From: Nocardioides xinjiangensis
GTDB lineage: Bacteria; Actinomycetota; Actinomycetes; Propionibacteriales; Nocardioidaceae
Direction of reading: 5' to 3'
DNA: 64,000 bases
NCBI RefSeq assembly: GCF_017916455.1
Contig: NZ_JAFMSY010000001.1
Coordinates: forward strand, 1,595,977-1,659,976
Below are positions 51,925 to 60,771 of the stretch, piece after piece (the first letter of the stretch is position 1; each line of letters opens with the position of its first letter). The position numbers and the translations under genes are program-made. The notes beneath the pieces are model-generated. The model had not been told where the DNA came from and did no database searches. It saw only the letters and a list, made by a program, of their open reading frames with translations.

Positions 51925-53748
51925 TCACTCGACGGTGACCGACTTGGCGAGGTTTCGGGGCTTGTCGATGTCGTGACCGAGGTGCAGCGCCGCGTGGTAG
52001 GCGAGCAGCTGCAGCGGGATCGTCAGCAGGACCGGGTCGAGCTCGGGCTCGTTGCGGGGGACGACGATCCGGCGGGCGCCGATCTCACCGAGGTCGACGT
52101 CCTCGTGGGTGACCACGACGAGGGGACCCCTCCGCGCGGCGATCTCGTGCAGGGCCCCGACGTTGCGCTCGGTCAGCTCGTCCCGGGGCACCAGCGCGAC
52201 CGTCGGCACCTCCGGGTCGATGAGGGCGAGCGGACCGTGCTTGAGCTCGGACGTCTGGTAGGCCTCGGCGTGGCGGTAGCTGATCTCCTTGAACTTCTGC
52301 GCGCCCTCCCGAGCCACCGGGAAGCCCCGCACCCGGCCGATGAAGAACAGGCTGCGCGCCTCGGCGAGCTCGTGGGCGACGTCCACGAGGTCGGCCTCGC
52401 CGGCGAGGACCTCCTCGATCTGGCCCGGCAGCCGCTCCAGGCCGGCCACGAGCCGCTTGCCGTCGGCGATCGAGAGGTCACGCACCCGGCCGAGCTGCAG
52501 CGCCAGCAGCGCGAAGCCGAGGAACATGTTGGTGAGGGCCTTGGTGCTCGCGACGGCCACCTCGGGCCCGGCGTGCAGGTAGATCCCGCCGTCGCACTCG
52601 CGCGCGATCGCCGAGCCGACGACGTTGACCAGGCCGACGCAGCGCCCGCCCTTGCGGCGTACCTCCTGCACCGCGAGCATGGTGTCGATCGTCTCCCCGG
52701 ACTGGCTGACCGCGACGTAGAGGGTGTCCGGCTCGATCACCGGGTCGCGGTAGCGGAACTCGCTGGCGGCCTCGGCGTCGGCGGGGATGCGCGCCAGCTC
52801 CTCGACGAGGGCGGCGCCCATCTGGCCGACGTAGTAGGCCGAGCCGCAGCCGAGGATCTTGACCCGGCGCACCGCCCGCAGGTCGCGCGCGTCCATCTCC
52901 AGGCCGCCGAGGTGCGCGGTGCCGAACCGCTCGTCGAGCCGACCTCGGAGCACCGCCTGCGCCGTGGTGGGCTGCTCGAGGATCTCCTTACGCATGTAGG
53001 ACTCGTGCTCCCCCGCCTCGTACGCCGCAGCGTCGATGTCGACCTGTGCGGCGGTCTTGCCGGTCGAGGCGAGGTCGCTGTGCCGCATCGTGCTGAAGCC
53101 CGCGGCGGTCACGGTGGCCATCTCGCCGTCGTCGAGCACCGCGACCGTGGTCGTGTGGCGCACGATCGCGGCGAGGTCCGAGGCGACGTACATCTCCTTG
53201 TCGCCCACCCCCACGACCAGCGGGCTGCCGTTGCGGGCGACGACGATGCGGTCGGGGAAGTCGGCGTGCAGCACGGCGAGGCCGTACGTCCCGACGACCG
53301 CACGGAGGGCGTCGCGCACCTTGCCCTCGAGCGTGTCGGCGTCGCTGCGAGCGACCAGGTGCGCGAGCACCTCGGTGTCGGTGTCGCTGGCGAGTTCGAC
53401 CCCGGCGCGGGTGAGCTCGGCGCGCAGGGCGGCCGAGTTGTCGATGATGCCGTTGTGCACGACCGCGACGCGTCCCGACTCGTCGGTGTGCGGGTGGGCG
53501 TTGACGTCGGTCGCGGGGCCGTGCGTCGCCCACCGGGTGTGGCCGACCGCCGTCGTGCCGGCGAGACGCCTGGGCAGCGCGGCGGTCAGGTCGCGCACCC
53601 TTCCGGCCTGCTTGGCGACCCGGATCCCGCGGCCGCCGAGCACGGCGACCCCCGCCGAGTCGTACCCGCGGTGCTCGAGGCGGGTGAGACCCTCGAGGAC
53701 GACGGGCGCCGCGTCCTGGCGCCCGATGTAGCCGACGATTCCGCACAT
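51925..53748 (-). CDS. glmS: Glutamine-fructose-6-phosphate aminotransferase (isomerising)
   Basis: The 607-residue enzyme has an N-terminal glutamine amidotransferase domain starting MCGIVGYIGRQ (catalytic Cys2), then GHTRWATHG and HNGIIDNSAALR. Two SIS domains follow (LGCGSAYYVGQMGAALVEEL and SQSGETIDTMLAV), and the end KPRNLAKSVTVE is invariant. It makes glucosamine-6-phosphate for peptidoglycan and mycothiol. AGGAAG precedes the ATG. A small gene of 86 codons lies 12 bases upstream in the same direction. No glmS riboswitch is visible. Confidence 0.97.
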   Translation of the reverse strand: MCGIVGYIGRQDAAPVVLEGLTRLEHRGYDSAGVAVLGGRGIRVAKQAGRVRDLTAALPRRLAGTTAVGHTRWATHGPATDVNAHPHTDESGRVAVVHNGIIDNSAALRAELTRAGVELASDTDTEVLAHLVARSDADTLEGKVRDALRAVVGTYGLAVLHADFPDRIVVARNGSPLVVGVGDKEMYVASDLAAIVRHTTTVAVLDDGEMATVTAAGFSTMRHSDLASTGKTAAQVDIDAAAYEAGEHESYMRKEILEQPTTAQAVLRGRLDERFGTAHLGGLEMDARDLRAVRRVKILGCGSAYYVGQMGAALVEELARIPADAEAASEFRYRDPVIEPDTLYVAVSQSGETIDTMLAVQEVRRKGGRCVGLVNVVGSAIARECDGGIYLHAGPEVAVASTKALTNMFLGFALLALQLGRVRDLSIADGKRLVAGLERLPGQIEEVLAGEADLVDVAHELAEARSLFFIGRVRGFPVAREGAQKFKEISYRHAEAYQTSELKHGPLALIDPEVPTVALVPRDELTERNVGALHEIAARRGPLVVVTHEDVDLGEIGARRIVVPRNEPELDPVLLTIPLQLLAYHAALHLGHDIDKPRNLAKSVTVE

Positions 53749-53760
53749 AGTTCTTGCTTC

Positions 53761-54021
53761 CTATCCGTAGACGATCCGGCGCAGCTGCCGCTCGGAGAGC
53801 TCCGGCGGCGCGACGACCCGGCTGCCGAGCTCCTCGGCGATGGCGGCGAAGATCTCGGGGTTCTTGGCGCCGTACGCCTTGAGGTGGGCGTGACGCATCC
53901 GGACGTAGTCCTCCACCGGCTGGGCGTGGAAGGCGATGACGTCCTCGATCACCCGGACCGCCTCTCCCGGCGTCAGCGACGTGGTGGCGACGACGTGGGA
54001 GACGAGAGCGGGGTCGGGCAC
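53761..54021 (-). CDS. Conserved-looking 86-residue protein upstream of glmS
   Basis: Reads from the GTG at 54021 as MPDPALVSHVVATTSLTPGE and ends SERQLRRIVYG. It looks like a small helical protein (AVRVIEDVIAFHAQPVEDYVR) and belongs to no family I can name. It is 12 bases upstream of glmS and surely cotranscribed. The frame continues upstream to 54207 but that part has no coding character. A role linked to GlmS or amino-sugar supply is inference from position. Confidence 0.7.
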   Translation of the reverse strand: MPDPALVSHVVATTSLTPGEAVRVIEDVIAFHAQPVEDYVRMRHAHLKAYGAKNPEIFAAIAEELGSRVVAPPELSERQLRRIVYG

Positions 54022-54268
54022 TCCCCGAGCATGGGCCGAGGCCGGTCGTCGTGCAACTTCCTGCCCGAATCCGGGCAAGAACAGTTTCCGTAGCGCCAGG
54101 TTCTCGACCAAGCCGCACCACTGCTGCGAAAGAGGTGGAGCACCGAGGGCCGCCAGCCGCGGATTCCGTCCACCGAGTGGGGGACGAGCGGGATGTCTCG
54201 CGACCACGATGGTGCGTGGGTGGGGCTGTGGTACCGTGAGTGAACGGAAGGTGAACGGGAGGTGTCAC

Positions 54269-54394
54269 ATGAGCAAGCAGTCAATGACCGGAGCTCCGGT
54301 CTGCACCTGGGTGGCCGTGACGGATGCGTCGGGTCGCACCCGCATGGAGGCACGCTGGTCGGTCGCCACCGCGGTCGCCGCGCAGGCCGCCTGA
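54269..54394 (+). CDS. Small 41-residue protein with a PVCTWVxVTDxxGRTRMExRW core
   Basis: A short gene with a clear GGGAGG site 6-7 bases before the ATG, a TACCGT -10-like box at 54232, and a strong terminator just downstream. The peptide starts MSKQSMTGAPVCTW and contains TDASGRTRMEARW. I recall similar short proteins in other actinobacteria annotated as hypothetical. It has a single Cys and no membrane segment. It diverges from the glmS operon. Confidence 0.68.
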   Translation: MSKQSMTGAPVCTWVAVTDASGRTRMEARWSVATAVAAQAA

Positions 54395-54409
54395 CCTCGG
54401 TCCCAGAGA

Positions 54410-54438
54410 CGAGCCACGCCCCACGGGGGCGTGGCTCG
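54410..54438 (+). terminator. Terminator hairpin of the 41-residue gene
   Basis: A perfect 13-bp stem (CGAGCCACGCCCC with its complement) with a 3-base loop, 15 bases after the stop codon. Confidence 0.85.
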
Positions 54439-54570
54439 CCGGCATTTCGGCCCAGCGGCGACGCCCGGCTCGGGCGCGGCGGGAAAAATCCTCGCGCCGG
54501 GGAATGAAACTGGACCGCGGTCCGTTCCAGTGGTTGAATCTTCTACCAACACCCCGACTCAGGAGCTCTC

Positions 54571-55140
54571 ATGACCACCGGTTTCGACGCCCCCACCACC
54601 GCCATCGACAACACCACCGGCGACTACACCATCGACGTCACGCACAGCCGCCTCGGCTTCGTCGCGCGCCACGCCATGGTGACCAAGGTCCGCGGCCAGT
54701 TCACCTCGTTCAGCGGCACCGCTCACGTCGACGAGGCCAACCCCAGCGCCTCCAAGGTCGACCTCTCCATCGACGTCGCCTCGATCGAGACCGGCACCGC
54801 CGACCGCGACGGCCACCTCAAGTCCGGCGACTTCTTCGACGCCGAGACCTACCCGAACATCACCTTCTCCTCGACCGACGTGCAGCGCGACGGCACCACG
54901 TGGACCATCACCGGCGACCTCACCATCAAGGACGTCACCAAGCCCGTCACGATCGAGTTCGAGCAGACCGGCTCGGCCCGCGACCCCTTCGGCAACCTCC
55001 GCGTCGGCTTCGAGGGCGAGACCACCATCAACCGCAAGGAGTGGGGCCTCACCTGGAACGCCGCGCTCGAGACCGGCGGCGTCCTCGTCTCGGACAAGAT
55101 CAAGCTCGAGTTCGACGTCTCGGCGATCCAGAACGCCTGA
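54571..55140 (+). CDS. YceI-family protein
   Basis: The 189-residue protein has the YceI lipocalin-like fold: GDYTIDVTHSRLGFVARHAMV at the start, VDLSIDVASIETGTADRDGHLKSGDFFDAE in the middle and a final strand region. The family binds isoprenoids or polyprenyl lipids. Unlike periplasmic members, no signal peptide is present, as in many actinobacterial YceI proteins. AGGAG lies before the ATG. Monocistronic, with a hairpin downstream. Confidence 0.93.
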   Translation: MTTGFDAPTTAIDNTTGDYTIDVTHSRLGFVARHAMVTKVRGQFTSFSGTAHVDEANPSASKVDLSIDVASIETGTADRDGHLKSGDFFDAETYPNITFSSTDVQRDGTTWTITGDLTIKDVTKPVTIEFEQTGSARDPFGNLRVGFEGETTINRKEWGLTWNAALETGGVLVSDKIKLEFDVSAIQNA

Positions 55141-55170
55141 CGCCTCGGGCCTCCCGGCCCTGGAGTCCTC

Positions 55171-55212
55171 GAGGAGCCCCGCCTGCGACCCCCGGTCGCG
55201 GCGGGGCTCCTC
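55171..55212. terminator. Bidirectional terminator hairpin between yceI and deaD
   Basis: A perfect 13-bp stem (GAGGAGCCCCGCC with its complement) with a 16-base loop between convergent genes. Confidence 0.85.
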
Positions 55213-55284
55213 CGCGTTCGGGCGTGGACGCGGTGCGTGGACCGACGTGCGGTCGCCGCGGGGCACCGCTGCCGGGACGCCGGC

Positions 55285-57024
55285 TCAGTCGCGGGGGCGC
55301 TTGCCCTGGTAGCCGCCGCCCTTGCGGTGACCGCTCGGACGGCTGCGCGGCGGGCCGTCGTCGGCCTTGATCTCGATCAGCTTGCCGGAGATCCGGGTGC
55401 CGGCGAGCCGGTCGAGCGTGCCCGGGGGCAGGTCGGCGGGCAGCTCCACGAGGGAGAAGTCGGGCTTGATCGAGATGTAGCCGAAGTCCCCGCGCGACAG
55501 GCCGCCCTCGTTGGCGAGCGCTCCGACGATCTGGCGCGGCTCGACCTTGTGCCGCTTGCCGACCGCGAGGCGGTACGTCGCCATGGGCACGCCGCTGCGC
55601 GACTCCCGCGGGCCTCGGGAGGCCGACCGGTCGGCCTTGCCGCCGTGGCTGGCGCGCTCCTCGAACGTGCGTCCCCGCGGCTCGGGCTCGGGCTCGAGCA
55701 GCAGGGGCTGCTCCCCGTGCATCACGGCGGCGAGGGCGGCTGCCACGTCGACCTCGGCGACGCCGTACTCGCTGACGTAGTGCGAGACCACGTCGCGGAA
55801 GAATTCGATCCGCTCGGGCTCGGCCAGCGCCTGGGTGATCTGGTCGTCGAAGCGGGACAGGCGCGTGGCGTTGACGTCGTCCACGGTCGGCAGCTGCATC
55901 TGGGTCAGCGGCTGGCGCGTGGCCTTCTCGATCGCCCGCAGCAGGTGGCGCTCACGCGGGGTGACGAAGGCGATCGAGTCGCCGGTGCGCCCGGCGCGGC
56001 CCGTGCGGCCGATGCGGTGGACGTAGGACTCGGTGTCGGTCGGGATGTCGTAGTTGACCACGTGGCTGATGCGGTCGACGTCGAGCCCGCGCGCGGCGAC
56101 GTCGGTGGCCACGAGGATGTCGAGCTTGCCGGCCTTGAGCTGGTTCACCGTGCGCTCGCGCTGCACCTGGGCGACGTCGCCGTTGATCGCCATCGCCGAG
56201 AAGCCGCGGGCCCGGAGCTTCTCGGCCAGCGTCTCGGTCTCGTTCTTGGTGCGGACGAAGACGATCATCGCCTCGAAGTTCTCGACCTCGAGGATGCGGG
56301 TGAGCGCGTCGACCTTCTGCGGGTAGGACACGATCAGGTAGCGCTGGGTGATGTTGGCCGCGGTCGAGGTCTTGCCCTTGACGGAGATCTCCACCGGCTC
56401 GGTCAGGTAGTTCTCCGCGATGCGGCGGATGGCCTTGGGCATGGTCGCGGAGAACAGCGCCACGTCCTTGTCGGCCGGGGTGTCGGCGAGGATGGTCTCG
56501 ACGTCCTCGGCGAAGCCCATGTTGAGCATCTCGTCGGCCTCGTCGAGGACGAGGAAGCGCAGCTCGCTCAGGTCGAGGGTGCCCTTGTCGAGGTGGTCCA
56601 TGACGCGGCCGGGGGTGCCGACCACGACGTGCACGCCGCGGCGCAGCGCGGAGAGCTGGACGCCGTAGCCCTGGCCGCCGTAGATGGGCAGCACGCGCAC
56701 GCCCGGCAGGTGGGCGGCGTAGCGCTCGAAGGCCTCCGACACCTGCAGCGCCAGCTCGCGGGTGGGCGCGAGGACGAGGGCCTGCGGGGTCTTCTGGTCG
56801 CGGTCGAGCCGGGAGAGGATCGGCAGCGCGAACGCGGCGGTCTTGCCGGTGCCGGTCTGCGCGAGACCGACGACGTCGCGGCCCTCCAGCAGCGGCGGGA
56901 TGGTGCGCGCCTGGATCGGGGAGGGCGACTCGTAGCCGACGTCCGCCAGCGCCTTCAGCACCTCGGCGGAGAGGCCGAGGTCGGAGAAGGTCTGCTCGGG
57001 TGCTGCGGGCTGGTCGTCACTCAC
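55285..57024 (-). CDS. deaD: DEAD-box ATP-dependent RNA helicase, DeaD/CsdA type
   Basis: The 579-residue helicase has Q-motif (TFSDLGLSAEVLKALADVGY), Walker A AQTGTGKT (55-62), LDEADEMLNMGF, SAT, and the helicase C domain with YVHRIGRTGRAGRTGDS. The C-terminus has a DbpA-like RNA-binding domain (YRLAVGKRHKVEPRQIVGAL ... ISGKLIEIKAD, about 475-555) and a short basic tail. It unwinds structured RNA in ribosome assembly and cold adaptation. GTG 57024 is chosen; the upstream extension of the frame has no coding character. It is the second DEAD-box gene in the window. Confidence 0.94.
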   Translation of the reverse strand: MSDDQPAAPEQTFSDLGLSAEVLKALADVGYESPSPIQARTIPPLLEGRDVVGLAQTGTGKTAAFALPILSRLDRDQKTPQALVLAPTRELALQVSEAFERYAAHLPGVRVLPIYGGQGYGVQLSALRRGVHVVVGTPGRVMDHLDKGTLDLSELRFLVLDEADEMLNMGFAEDVETILADTPADKDVALFSATMPKAIRRIAENYLTEPVEISVKGKTSTAANITQRYLIVSYPQKVDALTRILEVENFEAMIVFVRTKNETETLAEKLRARGFSAMAINGDVAQVQRERTVNQLKAGKLDILVATDVAARGLDVDRISHVVNYDIPTDTESYVHRIGRTGRAGRTGDSIAFVTPRERHLLRAIEKATRQPLTQMQLPTVDDVNATRLSRFDDQITQALAEPERIEFFRDVVSHYVSEYGVAEVDVAAALAAVMHGEQPLLLEPEPEPRGRTFEERASHGGKADRSASRGPRESRSGVPMATYRLAVGKRHKVEPRQIVGALANEGGLSRGDFGYISIKPDFSLVELPADLPPGTLDRLAGTRISGKLIEIKADDGPPRSRPSGHRKGGGYQGKRPRD

Positions 57025-57129
57025 GCTCCAACGGTAGGGCCTCACGGGGGAACCACGCATTCCCCGGACGGCCGCTGCCGCCCCGATAAGCGCGCGACAG
57101 CGCACCACGTGAGGCAGCACACTCCTCCC

Positions 57130-58080
57130 ATGCCCGACCAGCCCTCCCGCCAGGCGCGCCCGCCCCTCCCCGCCGGCCTCGCCACCCGACCGCTGCGGAC
57201 GTCCGACGCCCGCGACGTGCACCTCCTCATCGCCGCGCAGGAGCAGGAGGACGTCGGCGAGGTCGTCATCGAGGAGGCCGACCTCGTCGGCGACTGGGCC
57301 AAGCCGAGCCACGACCTCGGCGCCCGCTCGGTCGGCGTCTGGGACGGCGAGACCCTCGTGGCGTACGCCGAGCTGATGGGCGTCGACCGCGCCGACACCG
57401 CGGTGCTGCCCAGCCACCGCGGTCGGGGGATCGGCACCTGGCTGGCGTACTGGCTCCAGGACCTCGGGCGCAGCCTCGGCTCCCCGGTCCTCGGCATGCC
57501 CGTCCCGGAGGGCTCGCCGGGCGACCGGCTCCTGGAGTCCCTCGGCTACCGCGTGCGGTGGACGAGCTGGGTGCTCCGGCTGCCCGAGGGCGCGGCGATC
57601 CCGGACCGGGAGCTGCCCGAGGGGTACGCCGTCCGCACGGCACGGCCCGAGGAGCTCCGGGCCGCCCACGACGTGCTCGAGGACGCCTTCCTCGAGTGGT
57701 CGGTGCGCGAGCGGGAGCCATTCGAGGACTTCGGGGCCGCCACGCTGGGCCGGCCCGGCTTCGAGCCGTGGAACCTGCGCGTGGCGCTCGACCCCGAGGC
57801 ACGGGTCGTCGGCGTCTCCCTGGTGCTGGTGGCCGACGACGGCCGGACCGGGTACGTCGACCGGCTGGCGGTCCGACGCGACCAGCGCAACCGGGGGCTC
57901 GCGCAGGCGTTGCTCGTCGACTCCTTCGCGACGGCCCGCGCCCACGGCACCACCACCTCCGAGCTGAGCACGGACTCGCGCACCGGAGCCCTGGGCCTCT
58001 ACGAGAAGGTCGGCATGGTGGCCAAGGGCGTCTGGGTCAACCGCGCCGTCGACCTGAGCTCCGTGGAAACCGCATCCTGA
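57130..58080 (+). CDS. GNAT-family N-acetyltransferase with two tandem domains
   Basis: The 316-residue protein has two GNAT halves. The first is degenerate (about 18-155, with VLPSHRGRGIGTWLAYWLQD). The second is complete (about 165-310, with VDRLAVRRDQRNRGLAQALLVDSF as acetyl-CoA-binding motif A and ALGLYEKVGMVAKGVWVNR). The double architecture is like mycothiol synthase MshD, but the similarity is only in layout. The acceptor is unknown. It diverges from deaD. Confidence 0.88.
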   Translation: MPDQPSRQARPPLPAGLATRPLRTSDARDVHLLIAAQEQEDVGEVVIEEADLVGDWAKPSHDLGARSVGVWDGETLVAYAELMGVDRADTAVLPSHRGRGIGTWLAYWLQDLGRSLGSPVLGMPVPEGSPGDRLLESLGYRVRWTSWVLRLPEGAAIPDRELPEGYAVRTARPEELRAAHDVLEDAFLEWSVREREPFEDFGAATLGRPGFEPWNLRVALDPEARVVGVSLVLVADDGRTGYVDRLAVRRDQRNRGLAQALLVDSFATARAHGTTTSELSTDSRTGALGLYEKVGMVAKGVWVNRAVDLSSVETAS

Positions 58081-58096
58081 CGAGTTCGCAGCAAAA

Positions 58097-58143
58097 GTTT
58101 CCGTCGATTCGCGCGGTCTAGACAGGAGTTCACCCACGGAAAC
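58097..58143. promoter_or_regulatory. Widely spaced inverted repeat GTTTCCGT-N31-ACGGAAAC
   Basis: An 8-bp perfect inverted repeat in the 170-base gap upstream of the first response-regulator gene. GTTTCCGT also occurs at 54084 upstream of the glmS operon. Possibly a binding site or an ECF -35 (GGAAAC); undecided. Confidence 0.35.
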
Positions 58144-58250
58144 GCCTCTAGGCCTGAACCGTGTGTGGCATTAGCATCAATCGACGCCGCTCGGGCGGCG
58201 ACACGGCGGGGGCGTGGGGCCCTTGTCTCGCTTTTTCTGTGGGGGTTGTC

Positions 58251-59084
58251 GTGCAGGAACTTCATGCTCTGGTCGTCGAGGACGATCCGGACATCTCGTC
58301 AGCGCTGGTGGAGACCCTCGAGGGGGCGGGTTTCCGGGTGACGTCGGCACGGGACGGACGGGAGGCGGTCGGCGTCGCAGCCGCCGATCCGCCCGACCTG
58401 GTCACGCTCGACCTGACGCTCCCGCACATGGACGGCATCGAGGTGTGCCGCCGCATCCGCGAGACGAGCGACTGCTACATCGTGATCGTCTCCGCCCGCT
58501 CCGACGAGGTCGACAAGCTGATCGGCCTGGAGGTCGGCGCCGATGACTTCGTGCTCAAGCCCTTCTCGCCGCGCGAGCTCCGGGCCCGGGTCGCAGCGCT
58601 GTTCCGGCGGCCCCGCTCGGGGGCGCCGGCGGACGAGCCGGCGCGCCCGGCGCCGCACGTGCCCAGCCCGTCGCAGCCGGCGGACGAGCCGGCCACGATC
58701 TCCGCGGGGGCGGGGCTCGTGATCAACCCGGCCCGCCGCGAGGTGCAGATCGACGGCACGATCGTCGAGCTCACACGCATCGAGTACGACGTCCTGGAGT
58801 ACCTCGCCAGGCACCTCTCGCGCGTCTGCACCCGCGAGGAGATGGTGCTGGCGATCTGGAGCAGCGCGCTCACCCACGACCACCACCTCGTGGACGTGCA
58901 CGTGGCCAACCTGCGCGGCAAGCTGCGGCGCCACTCGGACGCGACCTGGATCCACACGATCCGCGGCATCGGCTACCGGATGGACCGCGAGGACGGCGGC
59001 CAGCAGGACCGGCGCGCGGGCGGCGGGCCCTACCTCGTCGCCCGGATCGACTCCGAGGACTGGGCACGCGGCCTCGACTTCTGA
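58251..59084 (+). CDS. OmpR/PhoB-family response regulator, orphan 1
   Basis: The 277-residue regulator has a receiver domain (acidic pair Asp11/Asp12, phosphoacceptor Asp54 in TLDLTLPHMDG, Lys103 in LKPFSP). An Ala/Pro linker follows, then a winged-helix DNA-binding domain (RIEYDVLEYLARHLSRV ... VHVANLRGKLRRH). GGGGG lies 5 bases before GTG 58251. No histidine kinase gene is nearby. It is closely similar to the next gene, which points to duplication. The C-terminal 30 residues extend beyond the usual end. Confidence 0.92.
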   Translation: MQELHALVVEDDPDISSALVETLEGAGFRVTSARDGREAVGVAAADPPDLVTLDLTLPHMDGIEVCRRIRETSDCYIVIVSARSDEVDKLIGLEVGADDFVLKPFSPRELRARVAALFRRPRSGAPADEPARPAPHVPSPSQPADEPATISAGAGLVINPARREVQIDGTIVELTRIEYDVLEYLARHLSRVCTREEMVLAIWSSALTHDHHLVDVHVANLRGKLRRHSDATWIHTIRGIGYRMDREDGGQQDRRAGGGPYLVARIDSEDWARGLDF

Positions 59085-59236
59085 GGACGACGCCTCCGAA
59101 CGGCGAAACCGGGCGCCGAGCAGGGGGAGGCCGCCTACGATCGCGGGGCCGGCCTCGTGCACGGCGGCCGGGATTCCGCGTTTCGGCCCCGGCGGGACCG
59201 GGTAGGTGGTTGACTCCTCAACCGGGAGCACAGGTG

Positions 59237-59989
59237 ATGATGGACGAACGTAGCGCCGTGGTCGTCGAGGACGACCCTGATCTCGGCGACGCCATCTCCC
59301 AGGTGCTGCAGCAGGCCGGGTTCCACACGGTCGTGGCGTCCACGGGCGCCGACGCCCTCGCACTGGTGCACGGCACTGCTCCCGACCTCGTCACGCTCGA
59401 CCTCACGCTCCCGGACATCGACGGCGTCGAGGTCTGCCGCCAGATCCGCACCGTGAGCGACTGCTACGTGATCGTGATCAGCGGTCGCTCCGCGGAGGTC
59501 GACCGGCTCATCGGGCTCGAGGTGGGGGCGGACGACTACCTGGTCAAGCCGTTCTCGATGCGCGAGCTGCAGGCCCGCGTGGCGGCGCTCTTCCGTCGCC
59601 CACGAGGCACCGACCCGGCCGTGGCCGTGGCCGCCGCCGCCCCTCCGGCGAGGCGGGCGGAGCCGCCGGCGTGGACCCCCCCGCCCGGTTGCGACGACCT
59701 CGTCCTCGACGAGAGCGCTCGCGAGGTGCTCGTGAAGGGTGCGGAGGTCGACCTGACCCGCACGGAGTTCGACCTGCTCGCGCACCTGGTCAACCGACCG
59801 GGTGTCGTCATCGCGCGCGACGACCTGATGCGCGCGGTGTGGGCGAGCGACTACGTCCCCGACAGCACACACGTCGTCGACGTGCACCTGGCCAACGTGC
59901 GTCGCAAGCTGCGCCACGCGGCCGCCGGCAACCAGTGGATCCGCACGATCCGCGGCGTGGGCTTCCGCTACGACCCCTGCTGCACCTGA
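59237..59989 (+). CDS. OmpR/PhoB-family response regulator, orphan 2
   Basis: The 250-residue paralogue of the previous gene has receiver residues Asp12/Asp13, Asp55 (TLDLTLPDIDG) and Lys104 (LVKPFSM). The winged helix contains RTEFDLLAHLVNRPGVV and VHLANVRRKLRHA. Receiver domains of both share IGLEVGADD and RVAALFRRPR, whereas linkers differ. GGGAG is 8 bases before ATG 59237. No kinase gene is adjacent. Confidence 0.92.
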   Translation: MMDERSAVVVEDDPDLGDAISQVLQQAGFHTVVASTGADALALVHGTAPDLVTLDLTLPDIDGVEVCRQIRTVSDCYVIVISGRSAEVDRLIGLEVGADDYLVKPFSMRELQARVAALFRRPRGTDPAVAVAAAAPPARRAEPPAWTPPPGCDDLVLDESAREVLVKGAEVDLTRTEFDLLAHLVNRPGVVIARDDLMRAVWASDYVPDSTHVVDVHLANVRRKLRHAAAGNQWIRTIRGVGFRYDPCCT

Positions 59990-60053
59990 GCGCGGCCGGC
60001 AGGGCCCGGTGAGCCCGGTCGCCGGAAAACGGTTCACGGCCGCCGAACCGCAG

Positions 60054-60059
60054 TACGTT
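60054..60059 (+). promoter_or_regulatory. -10 box TACGTT for the LuxR-type regulator (leaderless)
   Basis: TACGTT, 6 bases, ATG 60066, with no ribosome site. It supports ATG 60066 over the upstream in-frame GTG 60009. Confidence 0.55.
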
Positions 60060-60065
60060 GAACAC

Positions 60066-60716
60066 ATGGTCATCCGGGTCGCGCTCGTGAACGACGACGA
60101 GGTCGTCGTGCGCGGCCTCGACGCGATGCTCCGCAGCTACGGCCACCGGGTCGAGGTGGTCGAGCTGGCCGCGTCCAAGCCGGTCGCCCACCCGGTCGAC
60201 GTGGCGCTCTACGACACCTTCGGCATGGGTCAGGGCAACGGTTCGGCGGTGCGCGAGCTGGTCCAGAACCCTCAGGTGCGCACCGTCGCGGTGTACACGT
60301 GGAACTTCCAGCCGTGGCTGACCCGGGAGACCCTCGACCTGGGGGTGCGCGGCTATCTCGCGAAGAGCCTGCCCGCGGCGCGGCTCGTCGACGCGCTCGC
60401 CGCGATCTCCGCCGGCCAGCTGGTGGTCTCCCCGTCGCGCGGACGCTCCTCCCTGGTCGGCGGCGACTGGCCCGGGCGCGAGGAGGGCCTCACCGCCCGC
60501 GAGGCGGAGGTGCTGTCGCTGATTACGATGGGACTGAGCAACCAGGAGATCGCCGAGCGCACGCTGCTCTCGCTCAACTCGATCAAGTCCTACATCCGCT
60601 CCGCGTACCGCAAGATCGACGTGGACTCGCGCTCCAAGGCGGTGCTGTGGGGCGTCGAGCACGGCATGCGGGCCGACCGGGTCCGGATCACCGGCTCGCC
60701 CGCCCGGGAGGCGTGA
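60066..60716 (+). CDS. NarL/LuxR-family response regulator, orphan 3
   Basis: The 216-residue protein has a receiver-like domain (Asp10/Asp11, candidate phosphoacceptor Asp50 in VALYDTFG, Lys100 in YLAKSL) and a C-terminal LuxR helix-turn-helix (LTAREAEVLSLITMGLSNQE and LNSIKSYIRSAYRKI). The surroundings of Asp50 are unusual for a receiver and phosphorylation is uncertain. It follows the two OmpR-type regulators in the same direction. No kinase is seen. Confidence 0.9.
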   Translation: MVIRVALVNDDEVVVRGLDAMLRSYGHRVEVVELAASKPVAHPVDVALYDTFGMGQGNGSAVRELVQNPQVRTVAVYTWNFQPWLTRETLDLGVRGYLAKSLPAARLVDALAAISAGQLVVSPSRGRSSLVGGDWPGREEGLTAREAEVLSLITMGLSNQEIAERTLLSLNSIKSYIRSAYRKIDVDSRSKAVLWGVEHGMRADRVRITGSPAREA

Positions 60717-60771
60717 CCGTCGGAGCCGGGGAGCCGGCGACCGCGGCGGTCGCGGCCCGTACCCTGCTCCG

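Noticed and set aside
53749..54021. glmS ribozyme/riboswitch
   Set aside because: The region upstream of glmS is coding (86-residue protein) and shows no ribozyme-like structure.
51925..54093. Long plus-strand frame opposite glmS
   Set aside because: It is antisense to the clear glmS gene and has no domain signature.
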